NCBI RefSeq assembly: GCF_003646465.1
Contig: NZ_QZEX01000009.1
Location: 1-64,000, forward strand
Origin: Chachezhania antarctica
Lineage (GTDB): Bacteria > Pseudomonadota > Alphaproteobacteria > Rhodobacterales > Rhodobacteraceae
Direction: 5' to 3'
Length of the DNA stretch: 64,000 nucleotides
In this document: one piece after another, positions 43,736-52,997 of the stretch
Layout of the letters: each line of letters begins with the position of its first letter
How positions within the stretch are numbered: position 1 is the stretch's first letter
Made by a program: the position numbers and the translations under genes
Notes under the pieces: generated by a model
The model's database searches: none
What the model saw: only the letters and a program-made list of their open reading frames with translations
What the model was told of the DNA's origin: nothing

Positions 43736-45151
43736 ATGACCTACCTCGCCCCTATTCACCCCGTCTCCACCCCGGTCTTGCCTGCAAACCTGGTTAACCG
43801 GACCCCTGAAACCGACGCGCCCCTGACCCATGTCGAGCTCTTCGGCCTGCCCGTTGTCAGCGCTTCGACCCCGCATGTCGTTAACCAACTTCTGATGCCC
43901 GGACGGAACAGCCGTGTGGCGTTCCTGAATGCACACTGCGCCAACGTGATGGCGCGCGACACAACCTATGCGGATTCACTCCAGACGGCCGACATGATCC
44001 TGCCGGACGGAATCGGGGTCGAACTTGCCGCCCGGATGCGGGGAAAGTCGATTGCCGAGAACCTGAACGGCACCGATTTCACCCCTGCCCTGCTGCAGGC
44101 CGCCGCCGATCGGGGACTAAGCGTGTTCCTGTTCGGCGGCCAGCCGGGCGTTGCCGATGAAGCCGCCACCGCGCTCTGCCACAGGATCCCCGGGCTGCGC
44201 ATCGCCGGCACCCGCAACGGGTTCGACGGCGCGGCCAACAGCTCGGCCGCGATTGCCGCAATCAATGCCTCGCGCGCGGATATCGTGCTGGTTGCCATGG
44301 GTGTGCCGCGTCAGGACGTATGGCTGGCCAAGAATGCCCGGCTGCTGGACGCCCGCATCACGCTGGGCGTCGGCGCGCTGTTCGATTTCCTGGCAGGCCG
44401 CGTGCAGCGGGCACCCGGGATCGTGCGGCGGGCAAAATGCGAATGGATCTGGCGCCTGGCGATGGAGCCGCGCCGGATGGCCGGGCGCTATCTTGTCGGC
44501 AACTTTACCTTCCTTGCCCGCGCCGCGAAGGATGCCATCATCCGCGCCGACAGGGTAAATGCCACGCGCCGCGCGCTGGATATCACGATTGCGGGCAGCG
44601 CACTTCTGGCGCTGGCGCCGGTGCTGCCGGTCGTTTTCGCGGCCATCAAGCTTGACAGCCGCGGCCCGGTTTTCTTCCGTCAGGACCGGATCGGGAAGGA
44701 CGGCAAGACCTTCTCCATGTTCAAGTTCCGTACAATGCGGACCGACATGGCCGATCCCCGCGCCGCAGTTATGCACCAGAAAGTGGCTCAGGGCGTTCGC
44801 CTTAAATCCCGTACCGATCCACGGATCACGCGCGTGGGACAGATCCTGCGCCGCTGGTCCATCGACGAGCTGCCGCAGATTGTGAACGTACTCCGCGGAG
44901 AAATGTCGATCGTCGGCCCCCGCCCCGTGCTGCCGCAGGAATATGCCGCCTTCCCGAAACGAGCGATGGGTCGCTTTGCCGTGAAACCGGGCCTGACGGG
45001 CATCTGGCAGGTCTCGGGGCGTGCGGATATCGGCTTTGACAAGATGATCGAAATGGATCTGGCCTATGCCGCATCCCGGACCGCCCTGCTCGACCTGCTC
45101 CTGATCTTCATGACCTTCAAAGCCGTGGTCGCCGGACGGGGTGCCTACTGA
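43736..45151 (+). CDS. Fused WecG/TagA-type (GT26) glycosyltransferase and priming sugar transferase
   Basis: 471 residues, two enzymes in one chain. Residues 35-260 are a WecG/TagA/CpsF domain with LNAHCAN (64-70), catalytic-region Asp91 (LPDGIG), NGTDF (111-115) and VAMGVPRQ. Residues 277-471 are a bacterial sugar transferase with one membrane helix (281-302), FFRQDRIGKDGKTFSMFKFRTM (in two parts), DELPQ, MSIVGPRP and KPGLTGIWQVSGR. The second part attaches the first sugar-phosphate to undecaprenyl phosphate; the first probably adds the second sugar. Fusing initiation with the next step is unusual. The promoter region carries an EPS palindrome. Confidence 0.85.
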   Translation: MTYLAPIHPVSTPVLPANLVNRTPETDAPLTHVELFGLPVVSASTPHVVNQLLMPGRNSRVAFLNAHCANVMARDTTYADSLQTADMILPDGIGVELAARMRGKSIAENLNGTDFTPALLQAAADRGLSVFLFGGQPGVADEAATALCHRIPGLRIAGTRNGFDGAANSSAAIAAINASRADIVLVAMGVPRQDVWLAKNARLLDARITLGVGALFDFLAGRVQRAPGIVRRAKCEWIWRLAMEPRRMAGRYLVGNFTFLARAAKDAIIRADRVNATRRALDITIAGSALLALAPVLPVVFAAIKLDSRGPVFFRQDRIGKDGKTFSMFKFRTMRTDMADPRAAVMHQKVAQGVRLKSRTDPRITRVGQILRRWSIDELPQIVNVLRGEMSIVGPRPVLPQEYAAFPKRAMGRFAVKPGLTGIWQVSGRADIGFDKMIEMDLAYAASRTALLDLLLIFMTFKAVVAGRGAY

Positions 45152-45173
45152 GCCCATGTCGCTGGCCTGCCAA

Positions 45174-45193
45174 ACCTATCCGAACGGATAGGT
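45174..45193. promoter_or_regulatory. EPS-locus palindrome, copy 3
   Basis: ACCTATCCG, AA, CGGATAGGT: perfect 9-bp arms (45174-45182 and 45185-45193). It is 79 bp before the start of the small periplasmic protein gene that precedes the hybrid kinase. Confidence 0.75.
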
Positions 45194-45272
45194 CGGCTGG
45201 TCGGATGCTCCCATGACTGTACCCAAGACGGCGTGCGATATTCTCCACGCCCCCCGAACGGAGACCGCTGAC

Positions 45273-45776
45273 ATGACCCGCACTTTGCCTGCCCTGACCC
45301 TCGCCGCACTTCTTCTCGGCACAGCTGCATTTGCCGATCTGCCTGAACCGACGGGCGATGTGCTGCTGACCGTCGATGGCGACATTACCGAGACGAATGT
45401 CGGCGACACCGCCCAGTTCGACCGTGCCATGATGGAAGCGATGGACCCTGTGACCATCACCACCACCACGATCTGGACGGATGGCGAACAGACCTTCACC
45501 GGCGTGCCGCTGTCCACCCTGATGGCCGCCGTCGGTGCAGGGGGGGATGTGATCAGCGCAACCGCCGTCAACGATTACGCCGTGGAAATCCCGCGCACGG
45601 ACTGGGTAGATGACGGCCCCATCGTCGCCTACCTCAACAACGGCGAACCGATGTCGCTCAGGGACAAGGGGCCGCTCTGGATGATTTACCCCTTCGATTC
45701 CAGAACCGAGTACCAGTCCGAGGTCATCTATTCCCGCTCGATCTGGCAACTGGACCGGATTACCGTAAGAGACTAA
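45273..45776 (+). CDS. Secreted protein resembling a molybdopterin-binding oxidoreductase domain
   Basis: 167 residues with a signal peptide (cleavage near 20, AFA/DLPEP). The mature part, with WTDGEQTFTGVPLSTLM and NDYAVEIPRTDWVDDGPIVA, resembles the core of sulfite-oxidase/molybdopterin-binding domains but is too short to be a complete enzyme, and the cofactor-binding cysteine is not evident. It probably has a binding rather than catalytic role. The gene is 37 bp upstream of the hybrid kinase gene in the same direction, so it may give the kinase its periplasmic input. Start chosen at 45273 because the upstream frame lacks a ribosome binding site. Confidence 0.7.
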   Translation: MTRTLPALTLAALLLGTAAFADLPEPTGDVLLTVDGDITETNVGDTAQFDRAMMEAMDPVTITTTTIWTDGEQTFTGVPLSTLMAAVGAGGDVISATAVNDYAVEIPRTDWVDDGPIVAYLNNGEPMSLRDKGPLWMIYPFDSRTEYQSEVIYSRSIWQLDRITVRD

Positions 45777-45812
45777 CCTCGGCAGCCGTACGTCCGCGCA
45801 GAGGAGGCGTCG

Positions 45813-48371
45813 GTGAGCTCGCTTCAGAACATGCGCCAGACGGGTCCGAGCTGGCGACGCACCTCATTCGCTGTAGCGCTGCTGGTGTTCTGCATGGGAA
45901 CGGTGGCCAGCATGGGCTGGCTCGTCCTGCGCGAGATCGACGATATCAACACTGCCAATTCCGACAACCTGCAATGGGTTCTTGCCCAGGCGGATGTCGA
46001 ATTCCTGCGCTTCAAGGTCGCCCTGCTTGAAGCGCAGGACGATCGCGAGAAGCTCGATGCCGTGCGCCGCCGGTTCGACATCTTCTACAGCCGCATGTCG
46101 ACGCTCGAAAGAGGCGTGGCCTTTCGCACGCTGCGGGACAACCCCGATTTCGATCAACCACGCGCAGAGATACGCGACTTCCTCGACCAAAGTGTCCCGC
46201 TGATAGACGGCGACGACGCGACGCTGCAAGCCGCCCTGACCCGACTGCTCGGTACCGCCGTCACACTGGAAGATGCGATCCGCAAGCTGTCGCTCGCCGG
46301 GTTGACCAGCTTTGCCGAAATCTCGGACGAACGGCGCGAGAACCTGATCCAGACGCTGTTCCTGATGGCTGCCGTTCTGATGCTGCTTTTGGGCGGGCTG
46401 TCGCTTCTGGCACTTTCATTTTACAGGCTGTACCGCGTATCGCGGCGCCAGGCCGAAGACGTGGCCCGTACCGGATCGCGGATGCGCACCATCGTCGAGA
46501 CCACTGTCGATGCGATCCTCGTCTGCGACGGATCAGGCAAGGTGATCGACCTGAACGGCTCGGCCGAGAAAATGTTCGGCTATTCCCGCGCGGAGGCCAT
46601 CGGCCGATCAGCGATCACGATGGTTCACCCGCCGGATGTGGCAGAGTCACTGCGGGAAAAACAGCTGAAATACATCGGAGAGAAACGCCGGCCCGACCCC
46701 CACGAACGGCGGTTCGAAACCGAGGCCATCACCAGGAACGGCCGCCGCTTCGCCGCCGAGATATCGCTCGACCGGGCCGACGACACGGGGGAGCGGGTCT
46801 TCGTCGTCTTCGTGCGCGACATCTCGCGCCGGAAGGCGGCCGAGGACGAATTGCTCGACGCGCGCGACAAGGCGCTGGCCGGGGAAACCGCCAAGGCCGA
46901 ATTCCTGGCCGTGATGAGCCACGAGATGCGCACGCCGCTGAACGGGCTGTTGGGCACGATGCAGCTGATGCGCGATCATTCCCTGACGGAACGGCAGTCC
47001 GACCTGCTGGACCAGATGCAGAATTCAGGCCATCTGCTGCTTGGGCTGGTCAACGACGTGCTCGACCTGTCCAAGTACGAGGCGGGCAAGCTGGTGCCCG
47101 AACAGCGCCCGTTCGAGATCCCCCGCCTGCTGGACGGTATCTGCGAAACCATCGGGACGCTGGCATCGAACAACGGCAACACGCTGAGCTGGACCAGCAC
47201 CGGCGCCCCAAGCGATATCGTGATGGGCGACAGCCGTCGGCTGCGGCAGGTGCTGCTGAACCTCGTCGGGAATGCAGTGAAGTTCACCCGCGGCGGCGAG
47301 ATCACGATCGAGGCCGAAGAACTGCCCGGCCCCGGTCACATCACCGAATTTCGGGTCGTTGATACCGGCATCGGCATCGCTCCCGCCCATCTCGGCCGAA
47401 TCTTCAACGATTTCGAGACACTCGATTCCTCGTATTCCCGGCAGGCGGGCGGCACCGGGCTGGGCCTTGGTATCGCCCGCCGCCTGACCGACCTGATGGG
47501 CGGAGAGATCGGGGTCGAGAGCGAAGAGGGCGAAGGCAGCCTGTTCTGGGTGCGTGTCTCGCTTCCCCCCGCCGACGAAATGCCCGAGGTGCAGCAGCCC
47601 TTCGGGGATATGACCGGCGACACAGGTCCGGTTCCGTCGCTTTCGGTCCTGCTGGTCGAGGACAACGAGATCAACCGGTTCGTCGCGCGCGAGATGCTGG
47701 AAGCCGAAGGCCACAAGGTGACAGAGGCGGTGAACGGCCGCGCCGGGGTGGAATGGGCCGAGGCACAGGCGTTCGACCTGATCCTGATGGATATCTCGAT
47801 GCCCGTGATGGACGGGCAAGCCGCCGCACGGGCGATCCACATGGGCGGCGGCGCCTCGGCCAAAAGCCCGATCATCGCCGTAACCGCCCATGCCCTGCCC
47901 GAGGAAATCGCGCGGTTCAAAGAGGCGGGAATGGATCACACCATTTCGAAACCCATTGACCGGGCCGAACTGATGGGACTTGTGCGCGCCGTCGCCTCGG
48001 GTGATCCGCTGGTGCCGTCCGGGCCCCGCGGTGGACCCCGGCCTGTCCTTGTGGACAAAGACCAGCTGGGTACGATGCGCGAGATGCTGAAAGCCGAAGA
48101 CTTGGATCGCCTGGCTTCGAAGTTTCTGGCCGAAACCGACGCGGTGGTCACCGATCTGTCGGCGGCGTCCCCCGGCGATCCAGATCTTGCAGCCCGCGCC
48201 CATACCTCTGCCGGTTCCTGCGCTACTTTCGGGTTGACCGCGATGCACAGGGCCCTGGGCGATATCGAAGCCGCGGCGAAACGGGAAAACCTTTCGGAAG
48301 AAGCGTTGAAAGCACTGGCCCCGCTCTGGAAACAGAGCCGCGGTGCGTTGCAGGACTGGCTGGGAACCTGA
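45813..48371 (+). CDS. Hybrid histidine kinase with PAS, receiver and HPt domains
   Basis: 852 residues. Membrane helices at about 18-38 and 180-203 flank a periplasmic helical sensor domain. A PAS domain spans roughly 222-340, then HisKA with phospho-histidine His370 (MSHEMRTPLNG), HATPase (N-box NLVGNAVKF, G1 DTGIG, G2 GGTGLGLGI), receiver with Asp660 (LILMDISMPVMDG), and a C-terminal HPt with His797 (ARAHTSAGS). Such a phosphorelay kinase needs a separate output regulator; the LuxR-type protein at 42.7 kb is the obvious one. Starts at GTG 45813 with AGGAGG 5 bp upstream. Confidence 0.9.
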   Translation: MSSLQNMRQTGPSWRRTSFAVALLVFCMGTVASMGWLVLREIDDINTANSDNLQWVLAQADVEFLRFKVALLEAQDDREKLDAVRRRFDIFYSRMSTLERGVAFRTLRDNPDFDQPRAEIRDFLDQSVPLIDGDDATLQAALTRLLGTAVTLEDAIRKLSLAGLTSFAEISDERRENLIQTLFLMAAVLMLLLGGLSLLALSFYRLYRVSRRQAEDVARTGSRMRTIVETTVDAILVCDGSGKVIDLNGSAEKMFGYSRAEAIGRSAITMVHPPDVAESLREKQLKYIGEKRRPDPHERRFETEAITRNGRRFAAEISLDRADDTGERVFVVFVRDISRRKAAEDELLDARDKALAGETAKAEFLAVMSHEMRTPLNGLLGTMQLMRDHSLTERQSDLLDQMQNSGHLLLGLVNDVLDLSKYEAGKLVPEQRPFEIPRLLDGICETIGTLASNNGNTLSWTSTGAPSDIVMGDSRRLRQVLLNLVGNAVKFTRGGEITIEAEELPGPGHITEFRVVDTGIGIAPAHLGRIFNDFETLDSSYSRQAGGTGLGLGIARRLTDLMGGEIGVESEEGEGSLFWVRVSLPPADEMPEVQQPFGDMTGDTGPVPSLSVLLVEDNEINRFVAREMLEAEGHKVTEAVNGRAGVEWAEAQAFDLILMDISMPVMDGQAAARAIHMGGGASAKSPIIAVTAHALPEEIARFKEAGMDHTISKPIDRAELMGLVRAVASGDPLVPSGPRGGPRPVLVDKDQLGTMREMLKAEDLDRLASKFLAETDAVVTDLSAASPGDPDLAARAHTSAGSCATFGLTAMHRALGDIEAAAKRENLSEEALKALAPLWKQSRGALQDWLGT

Positions 48372-48395
48372 TCCTGCGGCCGAGGCGTCAGCCTG

Positions 48396-49616
48396 TCAGT
48401 CCAGTAGCGTGATCACTCCGAACAGGCCAAGAACCTTGCCCAGCTCGATGACGTTGGTCACGCCGCTGTCGTAGCACGCAATGGCATCGCCCGGCAGCAG
48501 GTAGGGATCGTAATCGTCCCGGTCAGCGCGTTTGCGCAGCTTTTCGATCGGGCGTTCGATGACGGCCGATACCTCGGTCACCGGGTTGCGCGAAAAGAGC
48601 GCGGCGGACCTGTCGGCGCTGGTCGCCCGTGCTCCGCCGACACAGTTGGCATCGATCACGGCCTGGATATAGCGCGTGCCATAGGGCACCTCTCGCACGG
48701 TCTGGCCGATGGCCGACGGCGCATTCCCGGCAGCAGGCTGGGTCAGGTTCGACAGGTAGAGCGAAATCCCGGGCGGGCTGACCGGGCTGGGCTTCATCAG
48801 ATCGTCCTGGAAGCACTGGCGCGACGGCACGAAGACCTCGTCGCCTGTCAGCAGCATGACATCATCGAAGGGGCGGCCGTCCACGGCACCCCGCAGGTCG
48901 ACGATGTAGTTATTGCCACCCCGCGTGATCCGTACCGCCGACAGGTCGGCATCGGGGCGAACCCCTCCGGCGCTGCGCAGCGCCACCGAGATGTTCCGCC
49001 CCTCGGTCGAAGCACCCAGCGCGGCCTGCCGGCGCTGGTCGACCTGGTCGCCCTGAACACCGCCGATATCGACGGGCCGTTCCTCGAAGACCGCGCCGTT
49101 CACGGCCACCCGGGCCGGGGCGAAGTCGATCAACAGAAGCGAGATTTCGGGCTCGGCATCGTAGAAGCCGCCCGACACGAGCGCCTGCCGGATATCCGCG
49201 GCCACCTGCGCCGCCGACCTTCCCTGCGCCGGGATCGGTGCCAGGTAGGGAAGTTTCAGCATGCCATCGCGCGACACGACGAATTCACCGGTGAAAGTCT
49301 CGTCCTCTGGCAGCCGAAGATCCAGAAGGTCGCCCCGCGACAGGAGCTCGCCGCGCAGGGCTTGCGGCAGATAGCGGCCCAGCTTGGATCCGGCCCCTGA
49401 ACTGCCCGCATAGGGCCGGCACTTCGAGGCATTCATCCGTTCGGAAACAAGAACCGCGTTCGGGTCGGCAGGTTCGACGAGGTCGCGGTACTGGGCCTGG
49501 TAGGCATCGCCCCGCGACACCGGCTCAAGGTTGGGCGGCGTGCGCCCCCCGCCACAGGCCGAAAGTGCCAGAATGGCGATGCCGCTCACCGCGTGCGTCA
49601 GTCTGTGTCGGGCCAT
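48396..49616 (-). CDS. Wza-type polysaccharide export lipoprotein (OPX)
   Basis: 406 residues. Lipoprotein signal with lipobox L-S-A-C, Cys21. A Poly_export/SLBB region follows (about 85-260): SRGDLLDLRLPEDETFTGEF and VAVNGAVFEERPVDIGGVQG. It forms the outer-membrane or periplasmic part of the export channel for the polymer. The gene stands divergent from the flippase; the space between holds copy 4 of the EPS palindrome, 82 bp before this start. Confidence 0.85.
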   Translation of the reverse strand: MARHRLTHAVSGIAILALSACGGGRTPPNLEPVSRGDAYQAQYRDLVEPADPNAVLVSERMNASKCRPYAGSSGAGSKLGRYLPQALRGELLSRGDLLDLRLPEDETFTGEFVVSRDGMLKLPYLAPIPAQGRSAAQVAADIRQALVSGGFYDAEPEISLLLIDFAPARVAVNGAVFEERPVDIGGVQGDQVDQRRQAALGASTEGRNISVALRSAGGVRPDADLSAVRITRGGNNYIVDLRGAVDGRPFDDVMLLTGDEVFVPSRQCFQDDLMKPSPVSPPGISLYLSNLTQPAAGNAPSAIGQTVREVPYGTRYIQAVIDANCVGGARATSADRSAALFSRNPVTEVSAVIERPIEKLRKRADRDDYDPYLLPGDAIACYDSGVTNVIELGKVLGLFGVITLLD

Positions 49617-49698
49617 GGGTCGGGATGCTCGTTAGAATTGTATCTGATCCTAACCCCTTGAACCGCCAGACGTCCATCTTCCTCGAGGGATCGAAGAA

Positions 49699-49714
49699 CT
49701 ATCCGTTCGGATAG
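49699..49714. promoter_or_regulatory. EPS-locus palindrome, copy 4
   Basis: CTATCCG, TT, CGGATAG: perfect 7-bp arms. Located in the divergent region, 82 bp before the OPX lipoprotein gene and 114 bp before the flippase gene. Confidence 0.7.
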
Positions 49715-49828
49715 GGCTGGCAAACCATTGCGCCGCCCGGCTCTCCCGGCGGGCGCGGGACTGAATCTGGGGAGGAATGGTATCCGGCTGGTGGCCGTTG
49801 AAAGGCCACAGCACACGGATAACCCGCC

Positions 49829-51067
49829 ATGATCGCCGCACCCCGCCTCGGACCCTTTGCACGCCACCTGATGGCCTATTGCCTGTCGGAAGTGGCGGCC
49901 AAGGCATCGCGTCTGCTGGTGGTGGTCGCGGTCGCCCGCACCATGGATGCCGCCGCCATCGGCGTTGCCGCGGCAGCGCTGGCGGCCGCCGACATCCTGA
50001 AGGCATTGACCGAGAACGGCGTGGGCCAACGGATCATCGCCGCCCGCGAAGAGGATCTGGCCGCCACGACCCGCACCGCCTCGCGCATCTTCTGGGCATG
50101 GTGCCTTGGCCTCTTTGGCCTGCAGATGATCGTTGGCGCGGTGGTCTGGCAAATCTCGGGCGATGTGTTCCTGTTCCTGCTGATCGCATTCCTGGCGGGC
50201 GAATACCTCTTCATGCCCGCGGGTCTTGTCCAATGCGCGCTGGCCATGCGCGACGGCAAACTGCAACAGACCGCCGCCATTGCCGCCGGCCAGGTTGTCG
50301 GTGCGAACGCCCTTTCGGCCGCACTGGCGCTCCTGTTCCCCGGCCCGCTGGCCCTGATCCTGCCCCGCCTGATGGCCGCGCCCATCTGGCTGGTCGCCAT
50401 GCGCCGCCTCCATCCCTGGAGCCCCGACCGAACCGTCCAGCCGGCGCCAGTGAAGCCGTTCCTGCGCTACGGCTGGGCCGTGCTGGGGGTCGAAGTGGTG
50501 AAAGCCGCACGCCTTCAGGCCGACAAGCTGGTCATCGGCGCGCTGATGGGAGCCGAGGTGCTGGGGCTCTACTTCCTGGCCTTCAATGCCGGGTTGGGGC
50601 TGGCCAATTCCTTCGCCCAGGCCTTTTCGGTCGCGCTCTTTCCGCATCTCTGCACCGCGACCGACCGCGATGCAGCACTCAGAAACGCCCTTGGCCTGTC
50701 GACCGCCGTCATCTCTGCCGCCGTCATCCTTCAGGCGCTGGCCGCGCCCTATTACGTGCCGGTTCTCTTCGGCGCCGGGTGGGACGGGATTGCCGATGTC
50801 GTCTCGATCCTCTGCCTTGCGGCGATCCCCGGCGTGATCTGGTCGGCCGCTGCGCAGTACCTGCGCGCGCAGGATCGTCCGCAGGTCGAGTTCGCCGTCA
50901 CCGCCGCCATCACCTTCGCCCTGATCGCCAATACCGCCCTCCTGGCGCCCTACGGCCTGACCGCCGTCGCCTGGGGCTACCTCGCCATCGCCACGATCAC
51001 CCAACTGGCCGCCGCGCTTCCCGCGCTTGCGCCCGCCTTCCGCAAACTCCAGCCCAAGGCCATCTGA
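49829..51067 (+). CDS. Wzx-like oligosaccharide flippase
   Basis: 412 residues, about 12 membrane segments, MATE/PST polysaccharide flippase type. Features: LSEVAAKASRLLVVVAVART in the first helix, LALIFPGPLALILPR and a C-terminal half with YGWAVLGVEVVKAARLQADKLVIG (in two parts), the PST repeat. It should move lipid-linked repeat units across the inner membrane for the Wzy-like polymerase. First gene of a four-gene operon with three glycosyltransferases. Confidence 0.85.
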   Translation: MIAAPRLGPFARHLMAYCLSEVAAKASRLLVVVAVARTMDAAAIGVAAAALAAADILKALTENGVGQRIIAAREEDLAATTRTASRIFWAWCLGLFGLQMIVGAVVWQISGDVFLFLLIAFLAGEYLFMPAGLVQCALAMRDGKLQQTAAIAAGQVVGANALSAALALLFPGPLALILPRLMAAPIWLVAMRRLHPWSPDRTVQPAPVKPFLRYGWAVLGVEVVKAARLQADKLVIGALMGAEVLGLYFLAFNAGLGLANSFAQAFSVALFPHLCTATDRDAALRNALGLSTAVISAAVILQALAAPYYVPVLFGAGWDGIADVVSILCLAAIPGVIWSAAAQYLRAQDRPQVEFAVTAAITFALIANTALLAPYGLTAVAWGYLAIATITQLAAALPALAPAFRKLQPKAI

Positions 51068-51068
51068 C

Positions 51069-51986
51069 ATGCCGCTCTTCTCGATCATCGTCCCCTGCTA
51101 CAACGCCGCCGCAACGCTGGAATGCACGCTGGCCAGCCTCACCGCCCAGACCTGCACCGACTGGGAAATGCTGTGCATCGACGACGGCTCCACCGACGCG
51201 ACGCCGGACATCTTGGCCGCTGCGGCCGAGGCCGATCCCCGCATCCGCGTGCTGGAGAACATTGGCAAGGGCCCCAGCCACGCCCGTAACCGCGCACTGG
51301 CCGAAGCGACCGGCGAATTCCTGGCCTTCTGCGATGCCGACGATCTCTGGGCGCCGCGGAAGCTGACCCGGATGGCCGATGCGCTGCTCAGCAATCAGAC
51401 GCTCGACGGGATCTATGCGCGTGTCGCCTTCTTCGACGGGGTACACTCGAAACGCATCTCCTGCCCTCCGACGACCGATCTCACGATCCCGATGCTGCTG
51501 GGCGAAAACCCGGTCTGCACCATGTCGAACCTCACCATCCGACGAGAAGCGTTCCTGGAAACGGGCGGGTTCGACACGCGGATGGTGCATAACGAGGATC
51601 TGGAATGGCTGATCCGCACCGTGGGTCATGGGTTCCGCCTGCGCAGCGTCGATGACTGCCTGGTCCAGTACCGGACCAGCACCACCGGCCTGTCGTCGAA
51701 CCTTGCCGCGATGCGCAAGGGCCGCGAACAGGCGCTGCAAACCGCCGCCCGCTACGGCTTCCATACCGACGCGCGCAGCGAAGCCATCCATCTGCGCTAC
51801 CTCGCCCGACGCGCGCTGCGGGTCGGCGCCCCGGGGACCGAGGCCCTGCGCCTCGCGCTCTCCGGTCTGGCCGCCAGCCCGCGCGGCTTCTTTTCCAACA
51901 TGCGCCGGGGCGGACTGACCGTTCTGGGCGCCGTCCTTGCCCCCGTGATGCCCGCGTTTTTGCGGCGCTCGCTCTTCGCCGGCTGA
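51069..51986 (+). CDS. Glycosyltransferase family 2 protein
   Basis: 305 residues. GT-A fold: FSIIVPCYNAAATLECTLAS at the N-terminus, then DDGSTDATPDIL and FCDADDLWAPRKL, the DXD region that binds the metal and nucleotide sugar. No membrane segment, so cytoplasmic. It adds one sugar of the repeat unit. Two bases separate it from the flippase gene. Confidence 0.9.
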   Translation: MPLFSIIVPCYNAAATLECTLASLTAQTCTDWEMLCIDDGSTDATPDILAAAAEADPRIRVLENIGKGPSHARNRALAEATGEFLAFCDADDLWAPRKLTRMADALLSNQTLDGIYARVAFFDGVHSKRISCPPTTDLTIPMLLGENPVCTMSNLTIRREAFLETGGFDTRMVHNEDLEWLIRTVGHGFRLRSVDDCLVQYRTSTTGLSSNLAAMRKGREQALQTAARYGFHTDARSEAIHLRYLARRALRVGAPGTEALRLALSGLAASPRGFFSNMRRGGLTVLGAVLAPVMPAFLRRSLFAG

Positions 51987-51998
51987 AGGAACTCCAAG

Positions 51999-52976
51999 AT
52001 GCCCAAGGCAACCATCGTCGTCCCCGCCTACAACGTCGCCACCACGCTGGCCGACACGTTGCAGAGTCTCCTCGCGCAGACCTGCCCCGATTTCGAGATC
52101 CTCGTAATCGACGACGGCTCGACCGACCGTACGGTCGCAGTGGCGCGCGCGTTTGGAAATCCGCGGATCCGGATCGTGCAGCAGCCGAACCGCGGCCTCG
52201 CCGGAGCACGAAACACCGGGATCGCCCATGCCCGCGGCGACTTCATCGGCTTCTGCGATGCCGACGACCTGTGGCGCCCCACGAAGCTGGCCGCGCATGT
52301 CGCGCATCTGGAAGCAAACCCGCAGGTCGGGCTGTCCTATTCCGGTTCCGAACTGATCGACGCCGAGGGCCGCCCCACCGGGCTGGCCCAGCGGCCCCGG
52401 CTGAAGGGTGTAACGGCGGCGCATATCTTCCGGCGCAACCCGGTCGGCAACGGCTCGGCACCGGTTTTCCGGCGCGCGGCGCTCGACGACATTGCCTACC
52501 GGCCCGCGGGCGAGACCCAGCGCGATTGGTGTTTCGACGAGACCTTCCGGCAGTCGGAAGACATCGAATGCTGGTTGCGCCTTGCACTGACCACCGACTG
52601 GGCCGTCGAAGGCATCCCCGGCCTGCTGACCCGCTACCGCGTCGTACCGTCCGGCCTGTCGGCCGCGACCGAAAAGCAGCTCGCGGCATGGGAACGGCTG
52701 GTCACCAAGCTGACGCCCGTGGCCCCCGCCTTCATGGCCCGCCATGCAGGCGCTGCACGGGCCTACCAGCTGCGCTATCTCGCCCGCCGCGCCGTGACCT
52801 CTGGCAACGGACCCGAAGGACTGGCCCGCATCCGCGCCGCCTTTGGCGCATCTTCCCGCCCGCTGTGGGAAGAACCGGTCAAGACCCTCACCACCGTCGC
52901 TGCCTGCGCCGTGCTCGCGGCGTTCGGCCCCGGCACCATCGCCTCACTCCGCCGCCTCGCCGCGCGCGGCGCCTGA
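51999..52976 (+). CDS. Glycosyltransferase family 2 protein
   Basis: 325 residues, GT-A fold with TIVVPAYNVATTLADTLQSL, DDGSTDRTVAVA and FCDADDLWRPTKL. It shares most motifs with the preceding protein, including LRYLARRAL/V near the C-terminus, and the two probably arose by duplication. Twelve bases separate the genes. Confidence 0.9.
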   Translation: MPKATIVVPAYNVATTLADTLQSLLAQTCPDFEILVIDDGSTDRTVAVARAFGNPRIRIVQQPNRGLAGARNTGIAHARGDFIGFCDADDLWRPTKLAAHVAHLEANPQVGLSYSGSELIDAEGRPTGLAQRPRLKGVTAAHIFRRNPVGNGSAPVFRRAALDDIAYRPAGETQRDWCFDETFRQSEDIECWLRLALTTDWAVEGIPGLLTRYRVVPSGLSAATEKQLAAWERLVTKLTPVAPAFMARHAGAARAYQLRYLARRAVTSGNGPEGLARIRAAFGASSRPLWEEPVKTLTTVAACAVLAAFGPGTIASLRRLAARGA

Positions 52977-52997
52977 CGTCCAGAAAGGATTTCTCCC

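Noticed and set aside
49598-52745. Long minus-strand frames across the flippase and glycosyltransferase genes
   Set aside because: Plus-strand genes have unmistakable glycosyltransferase and flippase motifs; the antisense frames are composition artefacts.
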